This document shows, piece after piece, positions 44,699 through 53,690 of a stretch of DNA of 63,737 bases. The position numbers and the translations under genes were made by a program. Position 1 is the stretch's first letter. Each line of letters starts with the position of its first letter. The notes under the pieces are model-generated. The model had not been told where the DNA came from, searched no databases, and saw nothing but the letters and a program-made list of their open reading frames with translations. Origin of the DNA: Bradyrhizobium sacchari (GTDB lineage Bacteria > Pseudomonadota > Alphaproteobacteria > Rhizobiales > Xanthobacteraceae); NCBI RefSeq assembly GCF_002068095.1, contig NZ_LWIG01000059.1, positions 1-63,737 of the forward strand, read 5' to 3'.

Positions 44699-46486
44699 TC
44701 ACAATCCAAAAACGTAGAGCATGGAGCCCGGGGGGACCTTTTCCAGGCCTTTAGTGGAATCGAGATTCCACTTGTCCCAGGCGCCGCCCAGTCCCACGAG
44801 GATGGCAATATATTGCTTTCCGTCGACGGAGAAGGTCATGGGAGGAGCGTTGACGCCGCCACCCGTATTGAATTCCCACACCTTGCTCAATGTCTTGGCA
44901 TCGAGGGCGTAGAGTTCGCCGGATGGATGACCAGCGAACACCAATTCGGGCGTTGCAAGCAGCCCGCCCAGCATCGGATACTTGGTCTCATACTTGCCCG
45001 TGACCTTGCCAGTGATAGCGTCAATGGCGGTTACGCTTCCTGTTATCGGCATCTTCACGACTGGACCGCCCCCTGTGAAGAATTCACGAGGCTTCCAGTC
45101 GCTAGGTTTGGTCTCCTTGTTATCCAACTCGTCGCAGCTCTCGATGACCGGGATGTACCAGGTCTTCAAGTCGGGATTGTACGCAGTAGGCGGCCAGTTT
45201 TTGCCACCGTTATGTCCAGGACAAATGGTGACATGGGTGTTCTTCCGGTTCAGCGTCGCCTGAGGATCATAGGTCTGGACCGCTTTGCTGGGATCATACT
45301 CAGTCGGTTTTCCGGTCTCGGGGTTGATGCCCTTGGTCCATGTCACCTTCTTCACGAACGGCGTTGCCCAAATGAAAGAGCCGTCGGTGCGATCGAGCGC
45401 GTAACCGAAGCCGTTGCGATCGGCTTCAAGTACCACCTTGCGCTCCTTTCCCTTGATCGGAAGGTCGACGAGAACTCTTTCCGCAACACTGTCATAATCG
45501 AATGGATCATTCGGTGTGTGCTGAAAATGCCATTTGATCTTTCCGGTGTCCGGATCGAGCCCAAGGGTACTATCAGTGTATAGGTTGTCGCCCTGACGGT
45601 ATTCAGTATCAAAGTCAGGCCCAGGATTTCCGACCCCCCAGTAGAGCAAGTTGGCTTGAGGATCATACGATCCGGTCACCCAGGTGGATCCCCCACCGGT
45701 CTTCCAGGAGTCGTGATCATCCTTCCAGGTCTCGTTGCCGGGTTCCCCCTTGCCTGGAATCGTATAGGTTCGCCAAACTTCCTTTTGGGACTTCAAGTCA
45801 GTCGCGGCAATCCAGCCGCGGATGCCGTACTCGGCACCCGCCACGCCCGTAATAGCCATGTTCTTGACGATCAACGGCGCGCCAGTGATCACTTCGCCCT
45901 TGTCTGGATCGGCTACCTTGCGCTCCCAAGCGACTTTGCCATCCTCCTTATTCGTCGCAACCAATCGTCCATCGAGGGTATGAGAAATTACAATATCGCC
46001 CCATAGCGCAGCGCCTCGATTGTTAACTCCGCAACAAGCAATGGCGCCGGCCCAGTCGTGATCGGTCTTCGGATCCATTTTCCAGACGAGAGTTCCGTTG
46101 CCGCCGTGGAGATCGATTTTGTAGAGAGATCCCCACCCATCGGTGACATACATGAATCCATTCTCGACAATCGGAGTCCCCTCGAGACCACCGTGGCTCC
46201 AAATCCCGCCCCCCTCGATACCGCCCAGCGCCATTGTCCAGGCCACGTGCAGCCCCTTGACCGTGTTGCGATTAATTTGGCTGAGCGGCGAATAACGCTG
46301 TGCCGTGTGGTCGCGGTGGTGATGCAGCCAGTTGCTCGTTTCCTGGGTTGCATTGAGAAGCCGCTTTTCCGTCGTTTCATCGGAAGCAGCCGCCGCACTG
46401 CCGAGGGCGCCTGCCACTAGGCCAATCCCCACGATCGTGCTGACGGTCCCCCGAGCTCCAACTCTTGTCCTGCTTACCTTGGACAT
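44699..46486 (-). CDS. PQQ-dependent alcohol dehydrogenase, lanthanide-type
   Basis: The 595-residue protein from the ATG at 46486 (GGAG upstream) has a signal region to about residue 34 and the beta-propeller of methanol/ethanol-type quinoproteins. The vicinal Cys pair AIACCGVNNRG (C151-C152) is the disulfide ring over PQQ. The metal ligands are E219 (GAEYGIRGW), N287 (GVGNPGPDFD) and the catalytic D330 in PFDYDSV, with an extra Asp two residues later (D332). That second Asp marks XoxF/ExaF-like lanthanide enzymes, while calcium-type MxaF has Ala there. It oxidises a primary alcohol in the periplasm and passes electrons to the cytochrome encoded next. No pqq synthesis genes are in the window. 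Confidence 0.88.
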   Translation of the reverse strand: MSKVSRTRVGARGTVSTIVGIGLVAGALGSAAAASDETTEKRLLNATQETSNWLHHHRDHTAQRYSPLSQINRNTVKGLHVAWTMALGGIEGGGIWSHGGLEGTPIVENGFMYVTDGWGSLYKIDLHGGNGTLVWKMDPKTDHDWAGAIACCGVNNRGAALWGDIVISHTLDGRLVATNKEDGKVAWERKVADPDKGEVITGAPLIVKNMAITGVAGAEYGIRGWIAATDLKSQKEVWRTYTIPGKGEPGNETWKDDHDSWKTGGGSTWVTGSYDPQANLLYWGVGNPGPDFDTEYRQGDNLYTDSTLGLDPDTGKIKWHFQHTPNDPFDYDSVAERVLVDLPIKGKERKVVLEADRNGFGYALDRTDGSFIWATPFVKKVTWTKGINPETGKPTEYDPSKAVQTYDPQATLNRKNTHVTICPGHNGGKNWPPTAYNPDLKTWYIPVIESCDELDNKETKPSDWKPREFFTGGGPVVKMPITGSVTAIDAITGKVTGKYETKYPMLGGLLATPELVFAGHPSGELYALDAKTLSKVWEFNTGGGVNAPPMTFSVDGKQYIAILVGLGGAWDKWNLDSTKGLEKVPPGSMLYVFGL

Positions 46487-46574
46487 CCTTTTCACTCCTC
46501 TAGGGCTGATTGTTTTGTTGTTTCTGTTCGAGCTCAATCGCGGCTCAGCGCGATCGCGTTTGACGTCTGGTCGT

Positions 46575-48899
46575 CTAGACGCGGAGCTGATCGCCCGCTG
46601 GAAGCGAACGAATACGTTTGCCTGTCGCGGCGAAGATCGCGTTGCAGAGCGCCGGCAGAAAAGGCGGCACTCCCGGCTCTCCGACACCGCCCGCAGGGAC
46701 GTCTGAACCATTCGGAACGATATGAACACGCACATTTGTCGGCGCGTTGTCGATGCGGGCCACTGGGTAATTGTCGAAATTACCCTGCTCAGCTCTGCCG
46801 TTCTTGAACGAAATCTCCCCGATGAAATTGCTGAGCCCCATGACCGCCGCACCCTCAATCTGAGACCGAATCCGCTCAGGGTTGACGGCAAAGCCGCAGT
46901 CGATCGCGGTCTCCACGCGCGGGATGGCCAGCTTTCCTTGGCTATCCACGCCCACCTCGACGACTGTCGCCACGTACGAGAGGAAGCTCCGGTGTGCTGC
47001 AATTCCGAGCCCGCTCCCCTTGGGGAGAGATCTTCCCCAGTTCGCGCGCGAAGCCGCCAAATTGACGACGTTCGCAAGACGCCCGGTATCGACTGGGTAG
47101 GTTGAATACGGATCGCCGTAATTCCAAAGCGGATCCGTCAGCCCGAGTTTGTCAAGCTCAAGCTTTCGTGGCGGCCCGATGATTTCGAGCAGGACGTCTT
47201 TGGGATCCTTCCCTAAGGCCTCGGCTATCTCTCCGATGAAAGATTGTACCGCAAACGCATGAGGTATGTTGTTGACTGATCGGAACCACCCAATTCTCGT
47301 CATCGCCGCCGCTTCACCCGTCTCGACGCGCACATTGGGAATGTCCAAGGCGACATCGGCAAGCCCCAAGCCCAATTCAATAGCTTGCTCGCGTTTCGGA
47401 TCGGGCTTGAAATTCGCAAACAGGGTCGGCGCGACCGAGCGATGACGCCATGCAATCACTTTTCCCGACGAGTCCACGCCGGCGTCCAGCCGCGAATAGG
47501 TGACCGTATGATAGAAGGCATGATGGAGGTCATCCTCTCGCGTCCAGGCGAGCTTGACAGGCGCGCCATCCAGTGCCTTCGAGAGTAGTACGGCTTCCTG
47601 CGCGAAGTCCGATTGACACTTTCGTCCAAAGCCGCCGCCTAGAAGAGTGACGTTCACCTTGACCTTATCAATCGGCAACTCGAGTAGCTTGGCGAATGCT
47701 TCGCGCGCGCCGAACGGATACTGCAACGGAGCCCAAACCTCGCATTCGCCATTGCGAATGGTCGCCGTCGCAACGAGCGGCTCCATCGATGCCTGAGCGA
47801 GGTGCGGTACATAATATTCGGCCGATACAACTTTAGACGCTCCAGCGAACGCCTTGTCGAAATCTCCCTGCGTCCGCTCCACGCGACCCGGTTTGTTCGC
47901 GGCTTCAGCCATCTGCTGCCGATAAGCGGCGGAATCGTAAGCGCCGTTCTCACCATCTTCCCAATCGACCTTCAGGGCTTCTCGGCCCTTTATGGCCGCC
48001 CAAGTATTTGTCGCGACCACTGCGATCCCTCCAAGAGGTGAGAACGCGGCAGGCGGCGCCCAGCTAACCTTGAGTTCCAATACCTTTACGACGCCAGGAA
48101 CTTTGAGGGCTTCCATAGCGTCGAAGGATCTTAGCTTACCGCCGACGACAGGAGGACGAGCGATCACTGCGTATGTCATGCCAGGCAACCGGACATCGTA
48201 GCCGTACTGCGCCTTGCCGACGGTAATATCGAACAAGTCGTAGATCGGGACGTTGCCGTGTCCCATATACCGAAAAGCATTGTCGGGCTTGAACTTCAGG
48301 GCTTCTAGCTGCGGGGTAGGCAGGTCCATCGCAGCCTTCGCGAGCTCACCGTATGTGAGCTTTCGGCCAGTCGGCCGATGCAACACTTCGTGGTTCGAAG
48401 CTTGAACTTCTGACAAGGGCACCGCCCATTGCTTTGCCGCCGCTGACTCCAGCATCTGGCGCATCGCCGCCCCCACTTGCCTCATCGGCTGTAAGAAGTG
48501 GCGCATGCTGCGAGAGCCATCGGTGTCTTGATTGCCGTAGCGTGGCTCATCGGCGAGCGCCTGGACTATGCGAACTTTCGACCAATCGGCCTCCAGTTCG
48601 TCTGCCACCACCATCGGAAGAGAGGTGCGAATTCCCGTACCCATCTCGGAACGATGGGCGGTAATCGAAACGATGCCTGACGAGTCAATCGATACGAACA
48701 CGTGTGGATCGTTGACTGTCCCATGCGGCATCTGCGCGCCACCGGTTTCGTACGCCAAGGCCGGTTCCAAACCGGAAATCTCGGCTGCTACAGCGAACGC
48801 CGTAACAGCTGCGGCCGAGCGAAGGAATTGACGCCGGCTAACGTTCTCAAGTCTCACGCGGGGGTTGGACGACGTCGTCGGTGCACGAACATTAATCAT
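46575..48899 (-). CDS. Molybdopterin aldehyde oxidoreductase, large subunit
   Basis: The 774-residue protein begins at 48899 with a Tat-type signal (SRRQFLRSAAAVTAFAVAAE), so it is exported folded. It resembles the large subunit of isoquinoline 1-oxidoreductase-like aldehyde dehydrogenases: VTLLGGGFGRKCQSDFAQEA, RIGWFRSVNNIPHAFAVQSF and DVPAGGVGEPGVPPFLPALC with the active-site GVGEPG loop. Its start overlaps the stop of the small-subunit gene as TAATG. It lies 88 bases before the PQQ dehydrogenase. Together they could oxidise an alcohol to an acid in the periplasm. Confidence 0.88.
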   Translation of the reverse strand: MINVRAPTTSSNPRVRLENVSRRQFLRSAAAVTAFAVAAEISGLEPALAYETGGAQMPHGTVNDPHVFVSIDSSGIVSITAHRSEMGTGIRTSLPMVVADELEADWSKVRIVQALADEPRYGNQDTDGSRSMRHFLQPMRQVGAAMRQMLESAAAKQWAVPLSEVQASNHEVLHRPTGRKLTYGELAKAAMDLPTPQLEALKFKPDNAFRYMGHGNVPIYDLFDITVGKAQYGYDVRLPGMTYAVIARPPVVGGKLRSFDAMEALKVPGVVKVLELKVSWAPPAAFSPLGGIAVVATNTWAAIKGREALKVDWEDGENGAYDSAAYRQQMAEAANKPGRVERTQGDFDKAFAGASKVVSAEYYVPHLAQASMEPLVATATIRNGECEVWAPLQYPFGAREAFAKLLELPIDKVKVNVTLLGGGFGRKCQSDFAQEAVLLSKALDGAPVKLAWTREDDLHHAFYHTVTYSRLDAGVDSSGKVIAWRHRSVAPTLFANFKPDPKREQAIELGLGLADVALDIPNVRVETGEAAAMTRIGWFRSVNNIPHAFAVQSFIGEIAEALGKDPKDVLLEIIGPPRKLELDKLGLTDPLWNYGDPYSTYPVDTGRLANVVNLAASRANWGRSLPKGSGLGIAAHRSFLSYVATVVEVGVDSQGKLAIPRVETAIDCGFAVNPERIRSQIEGAAVMGLSNFIGEISFKNGRAEQGNFDNYPVARIDNAPTNVRVHIVPNGSDVPAGGVGEPGVPPFLPALCNAIFAATGKRIRSLPAGDQLRV

Positions 48900-49351
48900 T
48901 AGATCCCCCTTGACGCCCTGCGAACTGCAGACTGGATCCGTTGGTAGCAACCGCAGCGGCAAATATTTCCTACCATCGCATCGCAGATCTGCTGATCGGA
49001 AGGGTTCTTGATCTCGTCAAGGAGCGCCGCCGCCTGCATGATTTGTCCGGCCTGGCAATAGCCGCACTGCGGAACGCGCTCTTCGCGCCATGCGCGCTGG
49101 ACGGGATGATTACCGTCTACATCCAACCCTTCGATCGTAGTAATTGGTTTGGCCACATCACTTACGGCTGTTATGCACGAGCGAACCGCATCGCTGCCCA
49201 CATGCACCGTGCAGGCGCCGCACTGGGCAATTCCGCACCCGTATTTGGTCCCTGTTAGTCCGATCACATCGCGAAGTACCCATAGCAATGGGGTCTCTGG
49301 CGGGACGTCGACAGTGTAAGACTTCTTGTTTATTGTAACTTCAATGCTCAT
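48899..49351 (-). CDS. [2Fe-2S] small subunit of the aldehyde oxidoreductase
   Basis: The 150-residue protein has the plant-ferredoxin cluster motif GCGIAQCGACTVHV with a fourth Cys (RSCITAV), and the C-terminal helical cluster PQCGYCQAGQIM and NICRCGCYQRI. These bind the two 2Fe-2S clusters that pass electrons from the molybdenum site. AGGAGG precedes the ATG at 49351. It is the first gene of the operon, so the operon promoter lies upstream of it. Confidence 0.93.
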   Translation of the reverse strand: MSIEVTINKKSYTVDVPPETPLLWVLRDVIGLTGTKYGCGIAQCGACTVHVGSDAVRSCITAVSDVAKPITTIEGLDVDGNHPVQRAWREERVPQCGYCQAGQIMQAAALLDEIKNPSDQQICDAMVGNICRCGCYQRIQSAVRRASRGI

Positions 49352-50838
49352 CTCCGACCTCCTCTAGGCCTCAGGCGTTGTGGTTTCCAAGCCAGACGAT
49401 GGACGATTGTGTCCAGTGGACGTAGAACACCTCCCATGCTCCAAGACGCTCAGTCTCGTTGCGATCTACAGCAATCAATTGAGTTGAATAGGGAGAGAAG
49501 CGCGCCGTTTGGGTACTCATCAGCACGGCACGTGAATGTCACGCTATGGTTCCCCCGCATGCCGTCAATCGATGTACGATCGACGAAGATTTGGCTTATT
49601 GTTTTTAATTGTTATCGATGCTTTTGCGGGAAAGTCCCCTGTTTTGCTGATCAAAATCCATCAAATACCGGAGCCTGGCATTTGATGGATTGACGATCGG
49701 ACATTGCGAGGCGAATTCCCGCACCGCAACAGTCGATCGGCTTCTAAACCCACACCGGGAGATGAGAGGCGAGCGCTTGTGCGCCACTAAGCCCGCAAAG
49801 ATGTCAAAATACCCGGACCAGCGCTTCAGGCCTCGTTGCGGGCTTCATCTGTATCTAACTTTTTTCGCATGCTCATCTGCCCCGCCGTAGCCGCCATCGA
49901 ACTGATTCGCAGCTTCGCCGAGACTCGACAGGGAAGTGTCCGGTAACACTTTTGGTGGGGCAATGCCGCGGAGGGCGGTTTCATGCCGTTTGCTAAAAGC
50001 TGTCGACGCTCAGTCGCCGCCGCATGTGAATGTCGAACACGCGCGTGGAAGTAAGCTATTCGAGAGCATAACAGCGGCACGCGACGGACCATCCAAGGTC
50101 AGATCTCTTCGATGCCGCCTTGCGCTTCGTGGGTGATACGGAAGCATAGGCCGCTCGCCTCAAGTCCCCCTCCCCTGTGAGAGCGGCGGTCGGGCCAAAC
50201 CTCCCTCTCGGCCGGCAATCTCTCGCCTACCCTTCCTCAATACAAGCACCACCTCCTCCGACGTCGACACTCATCTCGGCAAACGGAGAAAGGGGCCATC
50301 TGATCCCTGACCTCGGTCAATTCGGCCATTGACATTGCTGTCGCAGCAGAAGCACGTCCAAGGTCAGCCGATAGCTGAAAGGTCTATAGCGAACGTGTCG
50401 TTGTCCCTTTCCAGGAACCATTCACGGTAACTGCCCGCAATCCCGTCCATTGGGACAAACCGACGCACGAAAACTTTTGCTTTAAAGCACGGCCGCCGCC
50501 GGAAATTTGGTGTCTGCTCATCCGCAAGATGAGAGCTAATCCATGCTCGGCGCCTCGCACAATGTGGCGCCAGTCCTGGCTGACGCCGGCTCAAGTGGCC
50601 TGCTGGCTTGGGAGATGCGACTGGCGTAACCTGTTTCCGACGTTACCCTTCGCGACGAAGAGTTCGTGCAACTCTGTCGTTGCCTGGAATGGTCCAGTAC
50701 GCCGGTTCATCCCTCCCACTCCTCGAGCTGTGCAACTCATCATGCTGACCGGTAAATACGCCGAGGAGATCGTGCGCCTGCATCAATCAGCGGGATTCGC
50801 CGGAGAGAACTAGCACCGGGCTACCTTTAGTGGCTGCA
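49352..50838. other. 1.5-kb region with no supported gene
   Basis: Apart from the inverted repeat at 49656-49690 nothing can be assigned. Short open frames exist, for example a plus-strand one ending at 50813 with LIMLTGKYAEEIVRLHQSAG. They have no recognisable motif. The stretch separates the oxidation operon from the PurF-like cluster. Confidence 0.45.
49656..49690. repeat. Perfect 11-bp inverted repeat
   Basis: atccatcaaat (49656-49666) and its exact complement atttgatggat (49680-49690) are separated by 13 bases. It lies about 305 bases upstream of the 2Fe-2S gene. No T tract follows on either strand, so an operator is more likely than a terminator. Confidence 0.7.
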
Positions 50839-51564
50839 TCAGTTCAATTTCTCGAAAATGACGTTTAGATCGGTGACCGCAGCAAGACGGTACGCTCTGC
50901 TTTCCATCAGATCTATGATGCGAGCCGTGTTGCCACCGAGAAAATGCTCACTTGGCTCGCACTGGATTATGGCAGGCTTGATGCGCTCGTGGTCAATGGC
51001 CTCGACGAGATCGTAATCTAATCCTTCGCAATCGATCGACAAGAAATCGATCTTGTTTGCATACGGCGTCAATAGCTCGTTGATGGCTATAGCGCTCACC
51101 TCGATGTGCTCTCGCACACCTCCTAGGCCGTCGAAGTCTCCGAAGCTCTTGATATGCGCTTCATTCAAAGAAGACAACTCATGAGCGTTTCCGATGAAGA
51201 GGGTGGCAGACGCGCGTGAAGTTGGCAGGACAACGGACGGCACGAGAACGTCTCTCGGACGCACTGTCCGGATCAGCGTTCCCAATTCAGGATTGGGTTC
51301 GACTAGAACACCTTGCGCTCCTCTTTGATACATAAGATAGGTATTCGAGGTGGAGATGGGGTGATTAGCGCCGATCTCGACATAGAACACGCTCTCCCAA
51401 GCTCTTTGGCTCTTGGAGAGCCTTGCAGCCAACATTCCCTCTAAAATAACGTCTTCTCCAGCTTGTGCGTAGCTAACTGGGGCGAAGTGCTTGATCCGAG
51501 AGTTGGGAAGATTGAGCCTTTCGACTTCCCGGTTTATGCACTCGTTCTCAAGCTCGGAAAACAT
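50839..51564 (-). CDS. FkbM-family methyltransferase
   Basis: The 241-residue protein starts at 51564 with GGAGGG 7 bases upstream. FkbM enzymes are SAM-dependent O-methyltransferases of sugars and natural products. VFYVEIGANHPISTSNTYLM is the SAM-binding start, VLVEPNPELG holds the acidic ribose contact, and IDFLSIDCEGLDYDLVEAID is the family-specific block. It is on the same strand as the PurF-like, HAD and dehydrogenase genes but 468 bases further on, so it may be transcribed separately. Confidence 0.85.
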   Translation of the reverse strand: MFSELENECINREVERLNLPNSRIKHFAPVSYAQAGEDVILEGMLAARLSKSQRAWESVFYVEIGANHPISTSNTYLMYQRGAQGVLVEPNPELGTLIRTVRPRDVLVPSVVLPTSRASATLFIGNAHELSSLNEAHIKSFGDFDGLGGVREHIEVSAIAINELLTPYANKIDFLSIDCEGLDYDLVEAIDHERIKPAIIQCEPSEHFLGGNTARIIDLMESRAYRLAAVTDLNVIFEKLN

Positions 51565-52032
51565 GAACTTGCCCTCCACATGTAAGCCGTTAAAGATAGC
51601 TCTCGCATGGTGGTGATCCCGGGGGCAACTGACGATGCTGGTAGTTGATGTTGCTTGACGGAGCCGCCTGCCTTTATCAAAACGCTCTTGTGGCTGAACA
51701 GCCGTCCATGGATGAACCGTGCCGCGACCTCATTCACTCATGTTACTTATTTAGCCAGGTCACTGACCGCTTTCATGGGCCGACTTAAAGCTGAGCCACA
51801 GCTCATGCCTCGCGGGTGCACTAATTTTGAGGCAACCGATATCAACCAGATTCTAAGCCGAAACAGCTGTCTCGCCCTCGATCTTGGCTCTATTTGAGCG
51901 AGCGGTCGCCTACTGCGCCAGTGCTGCGGCGGCAGCCGTCTTCGCAAGCTCGGCGAGGATGTGTGCAGCACCGCGCCAGTGACAACGCGTTCGATACCGC
52001 GGAACAGGTCTCGTACCGGGACCGCGAGAAGA
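51565..52032. other. Intergenic, nothing recognised
   Basis: No gene is supported. It should hold a promoter for the FkbM gene if that is transcribed on its own. Confidence 0.45.
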
Positions 52033-52998
52033 TTAGCCACCCACCGGGCTCGTTGTTTGAGCCGGCGCTCCAAGGCCAACTTCGGAAATCATCCTGAAGC
52101 GGGACAGATGAGGTAATGTGAGCTCACCTTCCCCTGCAGCAACTGAGGCATTTAATTTGTGCGCGGCGGCAGCCAAGACGGGCACTGGCACTGAGCTCTC
52201 GCCTGCGAGACGCACAGCGCACTCAATATCCTTTGCGGAATTCGCGATTGAGATTGCCAGAACATCAGGTTTCTCGTTCAACAAGAAGGCCACGAACGCT
52301 TGAAATATTCCGCTGTTCGTGGAGCCCCGACTAACAAGAGAGCGGAGCGTTACGAGATCGACGTCAACACCGGATGCAAATTGGCAGACCTCCGCGGCTA
52401 CCGCCGCTATCCCCATAGTCATGCTGTTGTAAACAAGCTTGAGCTTGTGACCTTGTCCGACATCCCCGACGTGAAGAACGGTCTCGCAAAATGCGGCAAG
52501 AATGCCCTCAGCCGCAGGAAAAAGCTTTTCACTCGATCCGACGATTGCATTGAGAAGGCCTAGCTCTGCGTGTTCAGGGCTCCGCGTTACGGGAGCATCG
52601 ATAAAGCTTAGGCGGCGTTTTTGAGCCTGCTCAGCCAGTGCGACCGTCGAAGCAGGATAAGACGTGGAGCAGTCAATTATCAAACCTCCTGGGAGCATAT
52701 GGGCGAACAACCCATCTTGCCCAAGGCATATTGCCTCAACCTCGCGGCTCGAAGGCACCGATAACACGACGGCAGTTACATGGCGGGCCAACTCAGCGAT
52801 CGTCGGATGTTCATAAGCACCAGCACCAGTCAAGCGATCCGCACCGAGGCGACTTTTGTTGGCTTTGATATGCAGCTCGATTTCCCGACGCAACAAACTG
52901 ATGCCAATACCGGTTCCCATGCGTCCAGCTCCGATAAGGCCTATTCTCTGCCTCGCTGTCTTAGGAGCGACGTCGTCTGATGATTGCCCGCCTATCAT
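52033..52998 (-). CDS. 3-hydroxyisobutyrate-dehydrogenase-like NAD(P) enzyme
   Basis: The 321-residue protein has the Rossmann motif GLIGAGRMGTGIG (residues 20-32), an IDAPVTRSPEHAELG substrate loop and the catalytic-Lys pattern GQGHKLKLVYN (K187, N191). This places it in the beta-hydroxyacid dehydrogenase family with 3-hydroxyisobutyrate dehydrogenase, tartronate semialdehyde reductase and imine reductases. The substrate loop TRSPEHAE differs from the usual SGGxxGA, so it is probably specialised. It follows the HAD gene by 3 bases. Confidence 0.85.
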   Translation of the reverse strand: MIGGQSSDDVAPKTARQRIGLIGAGRMGTGIGISLLRREIELHIKANKSRLGADRLTGAGAYEHPTIAELARHVTAVVLSVPSSREVEAICLGQDGLFAHMLPGGLIIDCSTSYPASTVALAEQAQKRRLSFIDAPVTRSPEHAELGLLNAIVGSSEKLFPAAEGILAAFCETVLHVGDVGQGHKLKLVYNSMTMGIAAVAAEVCQFASGVDVDLVTLRSLVSRGSTNSGIFQAFVAFLLNEKPDVLAISIANSAKDIECAVRLAGESSVPVPVLAAAAHKLNASVAAGEGELTLPHLSRFRMISEVGLGAPAQTTSPVGG

Positions 52999-53001
52999 GC
53001 T

Positions 53002-53682
53002 TCATGCATTCCGAAAAAAGCCGCGCCTTTGCAAGATCGGCAGTAGCTCATGATGGTTATTAATCGTGTAGTCAGGACGCGCCGCGCGCAACCGCGACGC
53101 CGAAACGAATCCGCCCGCAATGGATATGCTTATGAGTCCCAGCTTGCGTGCGATATGCGTTTCGACCGGCATATCGCCGATGATAAAGGTTGACGCCGGC
53201 TTTAAGTTGTTTTTCTGCATGTGTAGACGAAGCCGCTCTCCTTTGCTCATGGACTTGTATTGAGCGGCGCGGCTTTCAAAGGCGAGCACATCGTTGATGC
53301 AGTCATCGACTCCAAGTCGCTTCAATTGGAAACGCAGAGGGTCAACTATATGGTTGCTCACGATGATGGAAGATGCCCCTTCTTGGCGCGCCAACTCCAA
53401 CACTCTGCGCGCGCCTTCGCGCAGATCGGCTTTACCTGCCAGAGGTTCGTAGATGTCGTGAAAGATTGCACTTCCGTCGCGATCAACTATCTCAACCTCG
53501 TCTTGTGACATCCCGAGATTGCGATAAAGATGACATAGCGGAACGTCGCAATGCTGCCGAAACGTTTTCATGTCGATCGTTGCATGACCAAAGCGATCTA
53601 GTATGGCATTGGTCGTTTGGAGCACTGCGTAAGCATCATCGAGCAGAGTTCCATTCCAATCAAAGACGAGAACGGGTTTCAT
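53002..53682 (-). CDS. HAD-superfamily phosphatase
   Basis: The 226-residue protein from the ATG at 53682 (GAGG upstream) has the HAD nucleophile block VFDWNGTLLDD (D8, with N in place of the usual second Asp), SSIIVSNHI (motif II) and TFIIGDMPVETHIARKLGL (motif IV). It resembles phosphoglycolate-phosphatase-like enzymes and would remove phosphate from a small metabolite. An in-frame TTG at 53694 would overlap the PurF-like stop as TTGA. In this operon it could act on a phosphorylated product of the PurF-like enzyme. Confidence 0.82.
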   Translation of the reverse strand: MKPVLVFDWNGTLLDDAYAVLQTTNAILDRFGHATIDMKTFRQHCDVPLCHLYRNLGMSQDEVEIVDRDGSAIFHDIYEPLAGKADLREGARRVLELARQEGASSIIVSNHIVDPLRFQLKRLGVDDCINDVLAFESRAAQYKSMSKGERLRLHMQKNNLKPASTFIIGDMPVETHIARKLGLISISIAGGFVSASRLRAARPDYTINNHHELLPILQRRGFFRNA

Positions 53683-53690
53683 GACCCACC

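Noticed and set aside
43940..45583. A 547-codon plus-strand open frame
   Set aside because: It is antisense to the cytochrome c and PQQ dehydrogenase genes, whose motifs are unambiguous. Long antisense frames are common in GC-rich DNA and this one has no recognisable domain.
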